A stretch of DNA of 64,000 bases from Crotalaria pallida. Its lineage: Eukaryota > Streptophyta > Magnoliopsida > Fabales > Fabaceae. A program made the translations under genes and the position numbers. Positions 1 through 10,334 of this stretch are shown in pieces. Below the pieces are notes generated by a model. It had not been told where the DNA came from, searched no databases, and was given only the letters and a program-made list of their open reading frames with translations. The stretch lies in contig CM075649.1 in assembly GCA_037953625.1 (NCBI GenBank), positions 104,847,290 through 104,911,289 of the forward strand, in the 5' to 3' direction. Position 1 is the stretch's first letter. Every line of letters begins with the position of its first letter.

Positions 1-418
1 GCATGGATGGAGTGCTCCGCTGCGCGTCGATCTTGCTGTTGATGATGCAGACTTCTGCCTCCCTGCACACCTTGGTATGATGATTCCCCTGAAACCACGG
101 TGTAGGGACCACTGTGGGTGTGTGTGAGGGGTGGTGGAGCGGGGACTGCTGCTGTTGGTGGCTGCACTGGCGGTACAGGTATCGCCACTGGGGGTGGCTG
201 GACTGGTGGCACAGGGTCCACCACTGGCGGTGGCTGCGCAGCCTTGTTCGCCTCAAGGTGATGGCGCAGATCCTCCAGTTGCTCCTGTACTGTCAGCCCC
301 CTGCGAGGACGTCCCCTTCCTCTGCGTGGAGCATGATTTTCTGCTGCATTCTCCATTGTTGGTTTCTTGTAGGTGGGAATCGAAGTTTATCGTCCCCACA
401 GACGGCTCCAATGTCTTG
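1..418 (-). pseudogene. Ty3/gypsy gag N-terminus (truncated by window edge)
   Basis: An open minus-strand frame runs from an ATG at 356 to the window edge (118 codons, no stop). It begins MENAAENHAPRRGRPRRG, has a short charged stretch (VQEQLEDLRHHLEANKA), then a long Pro/Val-rich region with repeated PPV motifs. Just upstream on the minus strand (about 396-418) is GGAGCCGTCTGTGGGGAC, a leader motif that commonly precedes gag in plant Tat/Athila-type Ty3/gypsy elements. Gag would form the particle; protease and polymerase, if present, lie left of the window. No LTR fits between this leader and the hAT remnant at 443, so the 5' end is deleted or rearranged. The family call rests on the leader motif and composition, not on a conserved gag domain. 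Confidence 0.55.
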
Positions 419-442
419 TCCTAGATCAGATCATTTTCAGCT

Positions 443-601
443 ATGAAGATGATAAAGACAAGATTGCGTAATAAGATGGAGGATGAATTTCTTGCAGACA
501 ACATGGTAGTTTATATTGAAAGAGAAATAGCTGAAACTTTTGACTCTGATTCAGTCATTGATGAGTTTAAGTCTTTAAAAGAACGAAGAGCAACACTTTA
601 A
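443..601 (+). pseudogene. hAT-type transposase C-terminal fragment
   Basis: A 52-codon frame starts MKMIKTRLRNKMEDEFL, continues VVYIEREIAETFDSDSVIDEF, and ends KERRATL before TAA. This resembles the last part of the hAT dimerisation region found in plant zinc-finger MYM-type/TTF-type transposase-like proteins (pattern: IK..LRNKM.DEFL....V.YIE.EI). The full protein is usually 600-800 residues, so only the tail is here. A pyrimidine-rich TTTTCAG directly precedes it and could be an old intron acceptor. It abuts the oppositely oriented gag fragment, so it is a broken transposon relic. Confidence 0.6.
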
Positions 602-1217
602 ATTAAGATACATTTTTTATTTTCCATGTTCTATTGCTTATATAATGTTATCTTACATTGATATATTATTTTCAAACTTTGATATAATTATGTACGCTTT
701 TTGTAATTTTATAGTTATTTTATGAATTTTGATAATAAGTTTTTTAATTAAATTTAGTTGCACCCCCTGAATCTTTTGTCAAGATCCGTCACTGGAGCCA
801 ACCGAGTTCTTTATAAATGTTTTTATGAGTAATTTGTGGGAATCAGTGTTCACATAATTATATCAGGGTTGGGTAGTTGATGAGAAATTGAAACTACATC
901 ATAGTACAGGGAATGGTTGGAATGAAAACAATCACTTATTGTATGCAATTTGTTTTTTTTGGGCGGGGTGTAAACTTGATACTCCTAGTTCTCTCGATAT
1001 TGAAATAAATTTGTTGTTAATAAAAACAATAATCACATCTAATGTACATCTGAAACGATTAAAATTATTAATGATTAGTTCAACTGATGAGTCATTAAAA
1101 AGAAATTAAAGATATCAAGAAAGTTGATTAGTTTATTGGTTGTATCGTAAACAAGAACATTTGATATGCTTTTTCCAAACTCTCCCTATAATTATTAGGG
1201 ATTGCTTAACTATAGCC
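602..1217. other. AT-rich non-coding stretch
   Basis: No gene or clear repeat is seen. The start is probably the 3' untranslated part of the hAT relic (GCACCCCCTGAATCTTTTGTC near 760 resembles a common hAT-adjacent sequence). The 73-codon frame at 888-1109 has no recognisable motif and AT-driven composition. Confidence 0.4.
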
Positions 1218-1353
1218 CTTTAGAGCTGAGGATAAGAGCTTCAATAACGGTAACAAAGTCTTGGAAATCTAAATTTATCATCTTTTAAACACTTAAGATT
1301 TAGTTTTTTAATGAAACACAATCTTTTTTAGCCTCTTATCCTCAGCCCTAAGG
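1218..1353. repeat. Inverted repeat, possible MITE core
   Basis: Arms at 1218-1238 and 1333-1353 are inverted copies matching at 19 of 21 positions (core GCTGAGGATAAGAG / CTCTTATCCTCAGC), separated by about 94 bp of AT-rich DNA. No target duplication was identified, so the true ends of any element are unknown. Confidence 0.5.
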
Positions 1354-1655
1354 TTTGAGATTAATATAATCCTAATTATTATATTGATTCTAAAAAGTGT
1401 TGAATATTTAGATTGAGATTGAAAATTGAGATTGAATCTTATAAATAAGAAAATAAATCTCCAAAGGATCTTATATAAAGGATAGGAATGAGTACTATTT
1501 AGTGATGGCAAAAAAAAATTATAACTTGGAAAAAATAGAAAAGAAAGCTCAAAATAGCATTGCACAAAAAAAAACTAGCATTGAAAACAATTTATGAATC
1601 ATTTTTGGATCTTATTTATAAGGTTTATACCAATTATTGGTTTGGAAAAATAATA
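1354..1655. other. AT-rich DNA without recognised gene
   Basis: Nothing coding is supported. The 85-codon minus-strand frame here (1308-1565) is hydrophobic low-complexity sequence forced by AT content. Confidence 0.4.
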
Positions 1656-1773
1656 CTCCCTCCGGTCCTTATTATAAGCCCCCTTTCTCTCTCACAAAAA
1701 GGGGCTTTATAATATTATTCACAATTACACTATCAATAAAATTCCTTATTTACCAAAAAATTTCAAAGAAAAT
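1656..1773. mobile_element. Stowaway-type MITE, left part
   Basis: It begins CTCCCTCCGGTCCTTATTAT after a TA dinucleotide (1654-1655), the typical Stowaway terminal inverted repeat and target site. The opposite terminus was not found. The solo LTR at 1774 interrupts the sequence, so the right part is either decayed or unrecognised after 5703. Confidence 0.5.
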
Positions 1774-2013
1774 TGTAACATCCCTGATTTTTAACCCCTG
1801 ATTAATAAAATGTTAATTATAAAGTTTATTTATAATTAATTATTTTTAGTCTTGATTTCATGTAATTTATTATGAAAGATGGTATTAAAGAATATTAATA
1901 CGAGAAAATGAATATTTTCACATTAGTCCCTGTTTGGGGACCTTGAAGTGATTTTAGAAAGATTTTTGGAGGGAAGGAAAATAAAAATTATATTTTTCAA
2001 AAACTGGTCAAAA

Positions 2014-2050
2014 TACTCGAGTAGTTTTGGAAACACTCGAGTATTCTGGT
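2014..2050. promoter_or_regulatory. ACTCGAGT pair upstream of LTR A TATA box
   Basis: Two copies of the palindrome ACTCGAGT sit about 20 bp apart and about 130-155 bp upstream of the TATA box, followed by GGTCAG and GTTAGTGCGTTTG. The same arrangement recurs in element B. Confidence 0.55.
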
Positions 2051-2171
2051 CAGAGTTGACGAGTTAGTGCGTTTGGTGAGTCACCACCAACGAGTTCGTC
2101 TCATTTACACGAAATCAGTACTCTTCCACGTCCATGGAGGTCGTGTCGTCGTGCATGTACTCCATTGAAGT

Positions 2172-2180
2172 CTATAAAAA
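2172..2180 (+). promoter_or_regulatory. TATA box of LTR A
   Basis: CTATAAAAA lies about 400 bp into the LTR, a normal place for the LTR promoter. Initiation would be expected near 2205. From there to the donor at 2445 I find no ATG. Confidence 0.6.
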
Positions 2181-3075
2181 CCAATCAACACCGAATTCGT
2201 GAAGGATTTGGCAAAGTTTGGGTGTGTTGATTGAGTTAGGGTTTCTGAATTGATTCAATCGATTCTCCCTCTCTGGGTTGATTCGAACCACAAACTATAC
2301 ACCATTGAGAAGCTCACATTCAGGGCTTCACAAATATACCAAGATTGTGAACTGAGAGTTCGTAGATTGGAAGAATCGAAGCTTAGAAGTTGGAGTTGGT
2401 TGGCTGTCTCAGGTTCCTGGAGCTTACTTTGGAGCTTGATTCTGGTAAGCTCAGACAACCTCCTCATGTGAATCTTGTTTCTTTAGTTAGTGTGAATTGT
2501 AGAGAGTATATAGAGACTAATTTCCCCAATTTTTATGGCTGTTTCATGCATCAACCAATTCAATCTTGGTGCTCTGCTGAAACTGCTCTGTTTCAGTGTG
2601 GATTTTGGGGAATTCGGCTTGGAAGCTAAGTTTGGGGTAAAGTCTCTGTGGATTCACATCTAAGAGGTAAGGGGAAGTAATTTCGTACACTAGATAGAGT
2701 TTAAATTCCATTAAATGCATTAGAGAGCCACCAAGAGGCTCTAAGGGCTTAGTTGGAATAGGGAAATTGGTTTGGAGACCAACCTGCACTCTAAAATGGT
2801 TCTGAGCAAGTTCTATATGTTGCATGTGAGCTATATGCAAGTTGTTTTCATGCCAAAAGTGGTTGGAACTGAATTTGATATGTTGAGTTGTTAAAAATGT
2901 GTTTTATGCATAATTGTTGCTCAGATTTGATTCAATGTAATAATTGGTGGTTTCTGTGTTGGAACATGTTTAACATGTACAATGTAAGCTTTGTTGATCA
3001 TCGGATTGGATTAGAATTGGCTGGAATTGAAAATGGTATGTTAAAATGCAAATTTCAGTGTTCTCTGTCTGAAAA

Positions 3076-3285
3076 CACTCGAGAATTGGGGTTGATACTC
3101 GAGTATTCGACCCAAAATTGAAACATGAATTTCTGGAAAATGAAGAACACTCGAGTATCATTAAGAATACTCGAGTAATTTGGAAAAAATGAAGAACACT
3201 CGAGTATCATGAAGAACACTCGAGTAATTTGGAAAATCTGAAGAACACTCGAGTACTATGTAGAACACTCGAGTAGTTTTACTCA
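3076..3285. repeat. ACTCGAGT motif cluster in LTR A
   Basis: Eight copies of CTCGAG, seven of them ACTCGAGT, mostly 20-25 bp apart, often preceded by GAAGAAC and followed by ATCAT or AATTTGG. The core is a perfect 8-bp palindrome. It lies inside the predicted intron. Confidence 0.9.
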
Positions 3286-3774
3286 AACTATTAGAAATAC
3301 CATTTTCAATTCTGAACCATTGATCAATACTTAAATGACAATAATCCAAGCGATCTAAAACTTGAAAGAAATTGATTGATGATGTGACTATTCCGTTTGG
3401 ATGACGGGACGTTGCTCGGGTGGCACGTCATAACGTTGCTCGGGTGGCGCGTTATACAATTGAGATATCCCAATCAATTCTTTAAGTGAAGAGTTTGAAT
3501 GCTAGATCGTTTACCACGTTATGATAACATGTGACGGACCTTTGGGAATACCAATTTGGTTATGACTTGCCTGTAGTCACATTTTGGTAATGTGACCAGC
3601 ATTGGTTGCTGCGAACGTTGGATGTTCGTCTTGGTGACGAAATGTGCACATCGATGTTGGTATTATGGACCACATTCCAGGAATAGTCGTGTGGCTAGCT
3701 CGATGACACATTTTGGTAATGTGGACAGTATGTGGTATACTGTTGATTTGATGGTTCAACGGTGTGTTGCACAC

Positions 3775-4183
3775 AAGTGATAAGGTTTACGTCCTTAGGC
3801 GACGTGACGTTCATCAGACATGGTGACGTTGTTTATCACCTCTGTCGTGTATCACAAGTGATAAGGTTTACGTCCTTAGGCGACGTGACGTTCATCAGAT
3901 GTGGTGACGTTTTTTATCACACCCGTTGTTTGTTGAGAAGGGTGTGGTGCACACAAGTGATAAGGTTTACGTCCTTAGGCGACGTGACGTTCATCAGACA
4001 TGGTGACGTTGTTTATCACCTCTGTCGTGTATCACAAGTGATAAGGTTTACGTCCTTAGGCGACGTGACGTTCATCAGATGTGGTGACGTTTTTTATCAC
4101 ACCCATGGTATGTTGAGAAGTGATAGGTTTACGTCCTTGGGCGACGTGACGTTCACCAAGTAGTGTGACGTTTTTATCACTTC
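3775..4183. repeat. Tandem repeat with 180-bp higher-order unit
   Basis: Five related monomers begin near 3775, 3856, 3955, 4036 and 4118, spaced 81, 99, 81 and 82 bp. The first two form a 180-bp dimer that is repeated almost perfectly (3781-3900 equals 3961-4080), so the duplication is recent. Each monomer carries ACGT cores (GGCGACGTGACGTTCATC, GGTGACGTT) of the kind bound by plant bZIP factors. The first spacings are multiples of three, leaving a 133-codon frame open (3762-4163), but it has no initiating ATG. Confidence 0.9.
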
Positions 4184-4502
4184 CGAGCTAGTACGCCATA
4201 CGTTTTGGTAACGTATTCGTGATTTGGAAATGCTTTGTGGTATTGGATTGGCGTCCGTGAGGACATTAGATGGAGAATCTCAGAAAGAGAATAATGTCAG
4301 GCATCATGCCACTTAACCTTATTTGAGCTAAGGTTTGATATTAAGAATGAGTATAAATATCGTATCTGCATTAAGTGCTGCTAAGTGTTAACCGTGGCTG
4401 TTAACTGATTTGGGGTTATATGTGCATAATCATGATCACTTCTACATTTATGCTCTATTGATTATGTGTATAGATTTGCTTACCCCTATGCCCTTGTAGG
4501 TG

Positions 4503-4955
4503 ATGTCGTGTTACATCGCTTGCATCGAGGTCCGCCCACTTCTTAGTGGCATATGGATCTGCGAGGATTGCCGAGTGGTGTATGAGGGTGAAATAGTGGT
4601 TACCTTCGATTACCCTAATCCACTGGTTCGGTCACATCCTCGTAGGTTTAGGATTCCCATCATATACGCTATGCATGTATCTACTTTTTATACTTACCAT
4701 GGATCATCTCCCACTCGACCAGCTCGCTTCTATAACAGTTTTCAATTCGAACCTACCCGCTCATACCTTTTTCCTCTTAGAGTTATTCGAGAGGAGACTT
4801 CCCCGTCTATTTCAAGGAGTCCTATTAAGGTCACGTTTTCATTAGACCTTGTACCCAGTGGTAGGGTAAATACTCCTTCAAATAAGATCAAGGAGGATCC
4901 TGTCGAATACGAAAGCGGAAGCGAGCTTGTCGTTCAATCTATCGGGAGTCAATGA
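4503..4955 (+). CDS. LTR-encoded ORF of unknown function (copy in LTR A)
   Basis: This is a 150-residue frame with ATG at 4503 and stop TGA at 4953. I do not recognise the family. The N-terminal 80 residues carry motifs shared with three other copies in the window: CIEVRPL.SG.W, a YEGE.VVTF stretch, YPNPL.R..PRRFRIPIIY and FYTYHG. A variable Ser/Pro- and acid-rich middle follows, then a shared tail ending SIGSQ. It lies in the last fifth of the LTR, three bases after a splice-acceptor-like TTGTAG, and the predicted leader exon has no ATG, so this would be the first start codon of a spliced LTR transcript. No signal peptide or membrane segment is visible. Against the B copies the first 80 residues are roughly half identical by eye, far closer than the surrounding DNA, which suggests past selection on the protein. 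Confidence 0.6.
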   Translation: MSCYIACIEVRPLLSGIWICEDCRVVYEGEIVVTFDYPNPLVRSHPRRFRIPIIYAMHVSTFYTYHGSSPTRPARFYNSFQFEPTRSYLFPLRVIREETSPSISRSPIKVTFSLDLVPSGRVNTPSNKIKEDPVEYESGSELVVQSIGSQ

Positions 4956-6499
4956 AGAGGCGATGATCCCTAGGTATGTGCATAAGGTAAATGATGAGGA
5001 TCAGGGATCCGGTGTGATGGATGCTGTGGAGGAGATTAGCTGCGGATGATGATGTCGGATGATGATTGCTGCTACTTCTTGGAGACTTCTACTACTACTG
5101 CCGCGACCAGTGCTATGAGACCAGCTTTGGGAGTTTTATATATTGTGGGAATTTCTTTTGAAAACTCTGGAGCCATGGTCTATTTTGATGTACATATAAA
5201 TACATAGCCTTATGGACTTGTTCTGGGATTTTGGAGATCCTTACCGCCGGACTATGTATTACGTACCTTTTGATATATATAAAATCCATGCTTATACTAA
5301 AGTTTATTACATAGTCCTGATATTTCCGCTTACTCTGATATTGATTTAAAAGAATTCGGCTATGACATTTTGGAAATGGTGTCACTTGGCTAGACGAAAA
5401 CTGGATGGCAATACTTGAGTTCCTTTATATGAAATAGAGTACATTTATCTTCAAAGAGAATGCTATCCAAGATTTGCGAAATTACCTTTTGAGCAAAGTG
5501 AATGCCGAATCCGATTTAAAAAGTAATACGTAAACTATTCTCCAAACATCCCATGTTTTGGTTTGTGCACCCGACTATTTGGAAAATATAAAAGAAAATT
5601 TTGAATCCAGTATCTTCTAACATTTTACAAGTCCATATATTCTCAAGTCATAGTATTCATTTTGTATTAACTACTTGGGTTATTTTGAGGGTGTGACAAA
5701 AATCCTTTAAAAGATAAAGGAATTATACTTATTGTAACACTACAATTTGGAACTTAGAATTTTCGTAAAAATTAGAGCCATTTTTTTTATAAAACATTTT
5801 CAATTATAGTTATTACAAAATACTTTGACTTCAGTTCTGGAAACTTGGGAATTTAAAATAAATCAACAACACCACTTAGACTTGTCACATTTTCCAAATT
5901 GAGATATTACCACTACATTTTCTCAAAACTCGTTTCATAAATATTTTTCGAAAATATATCGATGGTTTGTTTGCGGAAAAGGCCTTTCATTAAGTTATCA
6001 AACTTCATTCATTTCAACAGTAATCATTTCATTAGTCAGTTGCAAAATATCATTAATAAAATGAGGTTACATTGAGGGAGATTGATGGTTCATTTAATTT
6101 GTTTTTTATAGTTTCAGAATTGTGGAAGAGACGAGAGAGTGAAAAGGGGTGTAGCAAAAGACAAAGAATCTAAGGAAGTAGTTCATGTGTTAGAGTCAAA
6201 ACAGGCCAAGCTACTGATAGCCACAATTTAGCAGAAAGGGCAGAGTTCCTAAATCTACTTCTTCACAGTTCAAACCAATAAATCAACTTTCAATATATTC
6301 TCTTTGGTCGCGATAAATGTGAACTAAAATATAATTTATCATTTATTGTTATTTCACGTTAGAAGAGGGAAAATCAATGAAAAATCTAGGTGCTTACAAA
6401 ACATTGTCTAGGAAGTTACAAAGTAAAGAAATTTTTTAACTCATTGAGAAAATCAATTACCATTATTTAATTAGGTGAACAGCCTAATTAATTCAATAA

Positions 6500-6612
6500 G
6501 CTTCTCGGGGCCAGCTGTCCCACCCTTTAGAGGTGCCTACAAGCCAGCGAGGAGATTAGTCACTGCGGTCGGCGGTGGACACTCCGGTCATGGACCAAAA
6601 AAAAATAAGCTT
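6500..6612. other. GC-rich islet followed by A-tract, possible SINE
   Basis: From about 6505 a GC-rich segment (CTCGGGGCCAGCTGTCCCAC ... GCGAGGAGATTAGTCACTGC ... GGTGGACACTCCGGTC) ends in an A-rich run at 6597-6606. The composition contrast and the GCGAGGAGATTAGTC motif recall tRNA-derived plant SINEs, but clear A and B boxes and a target duplication were not found. It could equally be a fragment of another repeat. Confidence 0.25.
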
Positions 6613-7432
6613 TTGCTTAAAAAACCTAAAAACTTATTTTTCATAAACTTTTCTAATAAGATTATTCAAATAAGTTTAAAAATGATAGTAAAGCTTATTG
6701 AATTAATTATGAACAAGAAGCGGATTATCGAGTAAAGCTTATTGGAGATATTTCATGAACAAGTAATAATTGACAATGTTATACTTTATACTAACAAACA
6801 CAATTTTTATTTGAGAAAGTAAATTTAAATTTCTTAGTCATCTTCAAAGTCATGTCAGTTGTGAAAGTGAGTTTATACATGCTAAGGTATGATTTGACAA
6901 GTATTTACAACAAAAATATATAACAAAAATATATGACAAAAATATGTTGAAGTTAATAAATGATGTAAATGATCAATATTAATACTAAATATTGATAAAT
7001 TCATTGGGTTTTATTGGTTCCATTAGTCCACTGAAAAACTTACCGCTTCAGAACTGGAAATTGCTTTAAGGCTTCAAGATACTTTACGTGAAAATACTCC
7101 CCCACATAATCCTCTTCAAGCACTATCAAAATACTCCTCCACATACAAGTTGAGTGTGCCGAACCCTCATGCAATTGAAATAAACCACTTGAATTTTTTT
7201 AGGTGAACGTGTATTTAAGTATTTGGTAGCTAAATTCAAGAAAGTTTAAGAAATAGAGATTTCAAACACTAAAATAATGGAAAAAAATATACTAATAATA
7301 ATGCATACTTAAGAGTTTGTAACCGACATAGCTAACGGACCGGTGATACAAAAATTGATTGTTTACTCCTAAAACCATAATGTCGACATTTTTGCAACCA
7401 ATGTTGGACATGGCAAAGTGCCAAGTTCCTCA

Positions 7433-7605
7433 TATTGCCAGTGAATCACATGCACCAACTCTGAGTCTAATGTGAAGAAAACCTGTGTTTTTCCTTGGAT
7501 CAAATCTAAAACCAATTACTCCCCTATCAGTTCCTACCCATTTTGTCTTCTCGGATTCTGATACATGTTTGTTTCCTGTAACCAAGTTTAACACTTTGAT
7601 GTCTC
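7433..7605 (-). pseudogene. Unrecognised coding-like remnant
   Basis: On the minus strand a frame of about 56 codons reads with balanced, protein-like composition (for example VLNLVTGNKHVSESEKTKWV and GVIGFRFDPRKNTGF) and ends in TGA. It has no start codon and the frame opens abruptly, so if real it is an exon or gene fragment. I do not recognise the family, and no flanking splice sites were convincing. Confidence 0.25.
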
Positions 7606-8762
7606 CATGTTAGCGCTCGGGGAACTCTAGGTTTATGAAAATGAGTAATAGTTTAAAGAACAAATGTGTGCAGTAGTGTCTAAATTTGTTAGATAGAAGT
7701 AATATCTAACAAATGTGTGAACCTTTTCTTTTTTTGGAAATCCAAATTTCCAGATTTAAATGAATTATTCAACTAGTAGAACATTGCACTTATTCACTAG
7801 AAAGAGTACCATTAATAAACAGGGACTTTTTTACATCCTAAATATAATAGATGCATGGAACATTGTAATTATTTACTAGAAAGAATACTATTGCTAAGCA
7901 GGGATTGTTGTAAATTTCAAGCGTTATTAGGTTATGTGCAATATGCAAAACTAAAATAAGTTTTTCTAATGTATACCCAATAGCACATAATAAACATATT
8001 AAAGATACTTAAGAACTTATGTTTTCATGAGATAAATGATTTACTTAATATCATTCCCAAAATCTTATGAATTTTTGATTTTTGATGTATGCTGTATATT
8101 TTCTATTAAAATATTGGACTATTTAGGTGGACAAAAACAAGATCATCGCACATGCATAGGGATCTAGAATCATAGAAGGCCAATAAACAAAAATATACAA
8201 CAAAAATAGCATCATCAACAAAAACAACCAAGATTGAAGAAAAATTAAACCAACCAAAAATTTACAACATTCGAAAAAAAATTAAAAAATAGCGACGAAG
8301 TATTCAGGGTAAAAAAATGAAAGAATATTTTTTTTTAAAAAAAAAACCCATAACCGATTCTACCTTGATCAATGATTTGCCTTCGATTTGTAATGCATGC
8401 AACTGGTTTTGAAGATTAAAGGAGGCGGTGGATTCTTAGATTAAAGGGGATTTATCGATATATGTGAGTGATGTAACACCCCAAATTTTCGTTTCCTGAT
8501 GTAATGGAATTTTAATTATAAAAGTTGTTGGAAATTATTTCCTTAAATCATAAATATTATTTTTATAATTAAATTTGGATTAGATACGTAATTATGCGTG
8601 TGCTTGTGATAAGTGTTTTTGCATGAAGAATATGTTGATAATTAATAATATGTGAAAATAGGATTTTTGCATATTAGTCCTTGATTTGGGACCTAGAAGT
8701 AATATTAGAAAGGTTTTGGAGGGAAGGGAATTAAAATAATTATTTTTCAAATTTTGACCAAA

Positions 8763-8800
8763 AGACTCGAGTCTTTCAGGAAAGACTCGAGTATTCTGGT
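8763..8800. promoter_or_regulatory. ACTCGAGT pair upstream of B 5' LTR TATA box
   Basis: Two ACTCGAGT copies, about 130-160 bp upstream of the TATA box, are followed by GGTCAG and GTTAGTGTGTTTG, matching LTR A in order and spacing. The 3' LTR copy is at about 20428-20460. Confidence 0.55.
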
Positions 8801-8923
8801 CAGTGTTGAACTCGTTAGTGTGTTTGATGAGTCAGCACTCAACGATTCTAAATCGTTGACACGAAATTACTCGAAGGCTGGTTAGTGGGCTTCGTGTCGC
8901 CCTGCATGAACAATGATTCATGC

Positions 8924-8931
8924 AATATAAG
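8924..8931 (+). promoter_or_regulatory. TATA box of B 5' LTR
   Basis: AATATAAG lies in the equivalent place to the LTR A TATA box; the 3' LTR copy is at 20589-20596. Downstream, a short upstream ORF (ATG near 9010, eight codons) exists only in this 5' LTR copy; the 3' LTR has ACG there. Confidence 0.5.
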
Positions 8932-9839
8932 CTTGGTTGATGATGAGAATCGACCATTTTGGTCGAATTTTTCTGGAGATATCAACCAAGGGTTCTCAAT
9001 TTCGTCCTCCATGTTCTCCTTCGTTTCTGAGAGTTGAGTTGAGTGATACACACCATTGTGAAGCTCACGTCTTGAGCTTTACAAAGACACATAGTTTGTG
9101 AGTTGAGGTTTTGTATAGAGGAAGAATTGGAGCTCGAAAATCTGGTGTTGTTGCTGTGTCAAGTTCAGAAAAACTGAGGTCTGGAGCTTACTTTGAGCTC
9201 AGATTTTGGTAAGTATATGGGTCCTCCAATCCTCAAGATCCTTTCTACCTCTAGTCCTTGTTGCAGAGAATCGTTCGTAATCATTTTTCCCAATTTCTAA
9301 ACTGTTTTTGCATGTCAAAATCTTTGGTTTTTGGACTCTGTTCGAATGTGGCTACATGCAAAGGGTTTTGTGGGTTAGAGCACTCCAGCCAATTTCTCTG
9401 CAATCTCTGTGTTGATTCACGGCCTAGAGGTAAGGGTGAAGCTATTTGTTCACTAGAATAAGTTTAATCGGTAGGATTTTATGTGTGGAGTCACCATGAG
9501 ACTCTTTGAGCATAGTTTGAAATAGGTTTAAGGCTTGGAGGCCTTTTTGAGCATTAACTTTGGTTTGAGCAAGTTTGTTATGTTGCATGTGTGCTGTATG
9601 CAAGTTGTTTTCAAGCCAAAAATGATTAAAATGGAATTTGGTATGTTAAGTTGCTCAAAATGTGGTTTTTATGCATAATTGATGCTCAGTTATGATTCAC
9701 TGTAATATAATGTAATTCTTGGGTTGGAACATGTTTAACTTACATAATGGTAGCTCTGTTGAGCATTGGTTTGGTTTGAATTTGATTAGAACTGAAAATG
9801 ATATGTTAAAACTCAAGTTTTTAGTGTTATCTGACTGTC

Positions 9840-10178
9840 AATACTCGAGTCTTTGACTTGAGACTCGAGTCTTTTAGACGCACCAGTGCGTCTGGTGGCA
9901 CCAGCACTCGAGTCTCTGACTCAGGACTCAAGTACTGACTGATGCTAAGAGTAAACTTTCCTGATGAACCACTCGAGTCTTGCATGATCCACTCGAGTCT
10001 TCTGGGTTGAAGAAGACTCGAGTATTTCATGAACGACTCGAGTACTTTACAAAAACCTGAGACTTGAACTTTTCAGAAAATCAAGATCTACTCGAGTCTT
10101 ACTAAGAACCACTCGAGTGTTTTTGTCCAGAGTTAAATTCTACTCGAGTCTTTTAAATTCTACTCGAGTCTTGTTAAC
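9840..10178. repeat. ACTCGAGT motif cluster in B 5' LTR
   Basis: About eleven ACTCGAGT copies, usually continuing CTTT or CTTG, lie inside the predicted intron. The matching 3' LTR cluster is 27240-27580, where several copies have decayed by G-to-A or C-to-T change (ACTCAAGT, CAATCGAGT), as expected for methylated CG sites. Confidence 0.9.
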
Positions 10179-10334
10179 CAAAATGCTAATACAATACCAT
10201 TTTCAACTAAGTCAAATCTTAATTAAGTTAAGGATGATTCCCAAAGGGTGGGTCATGTTCCAAAGAAGATATGATGTGTTAAATTACATTGATATTACAT
10301 TGGTGAATGTATTGCATGTTGCACATAACAAGAT

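Larger units (their letters stand above)
2445..4499 (+). other. Predicted leader intron in LTR A
   Basis: The donor TTCTG|GTAAGC (GT at 2445-2446) and acceptor CCCTTGTAG (AG at 4498-4499) bracket 2055 bp. The exon after the acceptor begins GTG followed at once by the ATG of the LTR ORF. LTRs B and F show the same donor-acceptor-ORF order although their intron sequences differ greatly. Splicing is inferred, not shown. Confidence 0.5.
1774..5698 (+). mobile_element. Solo LTR A of a Ty3/gypsy element (3.9 kb)
   Basis: It starts TGTAACATCCCTGA and ends GGGTGTGACA. The 5-bp duplication AAAAT flanks it exactly (1769-1773 and 5699-5703), so it is a complete solo LTR left by recombination between two LTRs. 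It is a diverged relative of the LTRs of element B: same termini, a pair of ACTCGAG motifs upstream of a TATA box, a GT donor, an intronic ACTCGAG cluster, and the same ORF near the 3' end. There is no internal gag/pol, so A is non-autonomous, but its predicted LTR gene keeps all its parts. Confidence 0.9.
5704..8466. other. Intergenic DNA without a supported gene
   Basis: AT-rich sequence between solo LTR A and element B. Apart from the two weak features listed separately (6500-6600 and 7433-7605), no coding potential, tRNA or complete transposon is seen. Several short A-rich tracts are present (for example 8270-8350). Confidence 0.4.

Noticed and set aside
131..446. Plus-strand frames of about 100 codons at the left edge
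   Set aside because: They overlap the minus-strand gag frame, which has a proper start and leader motif. The plus frames are its shadows.
3762..4163. 133-codon frame across the 180-bp repeats as a gene
   Set aside because: It has no ATG start and exists only because unit lengths are multiples of three. Kept as a repeat and a finding, not as a CDS.
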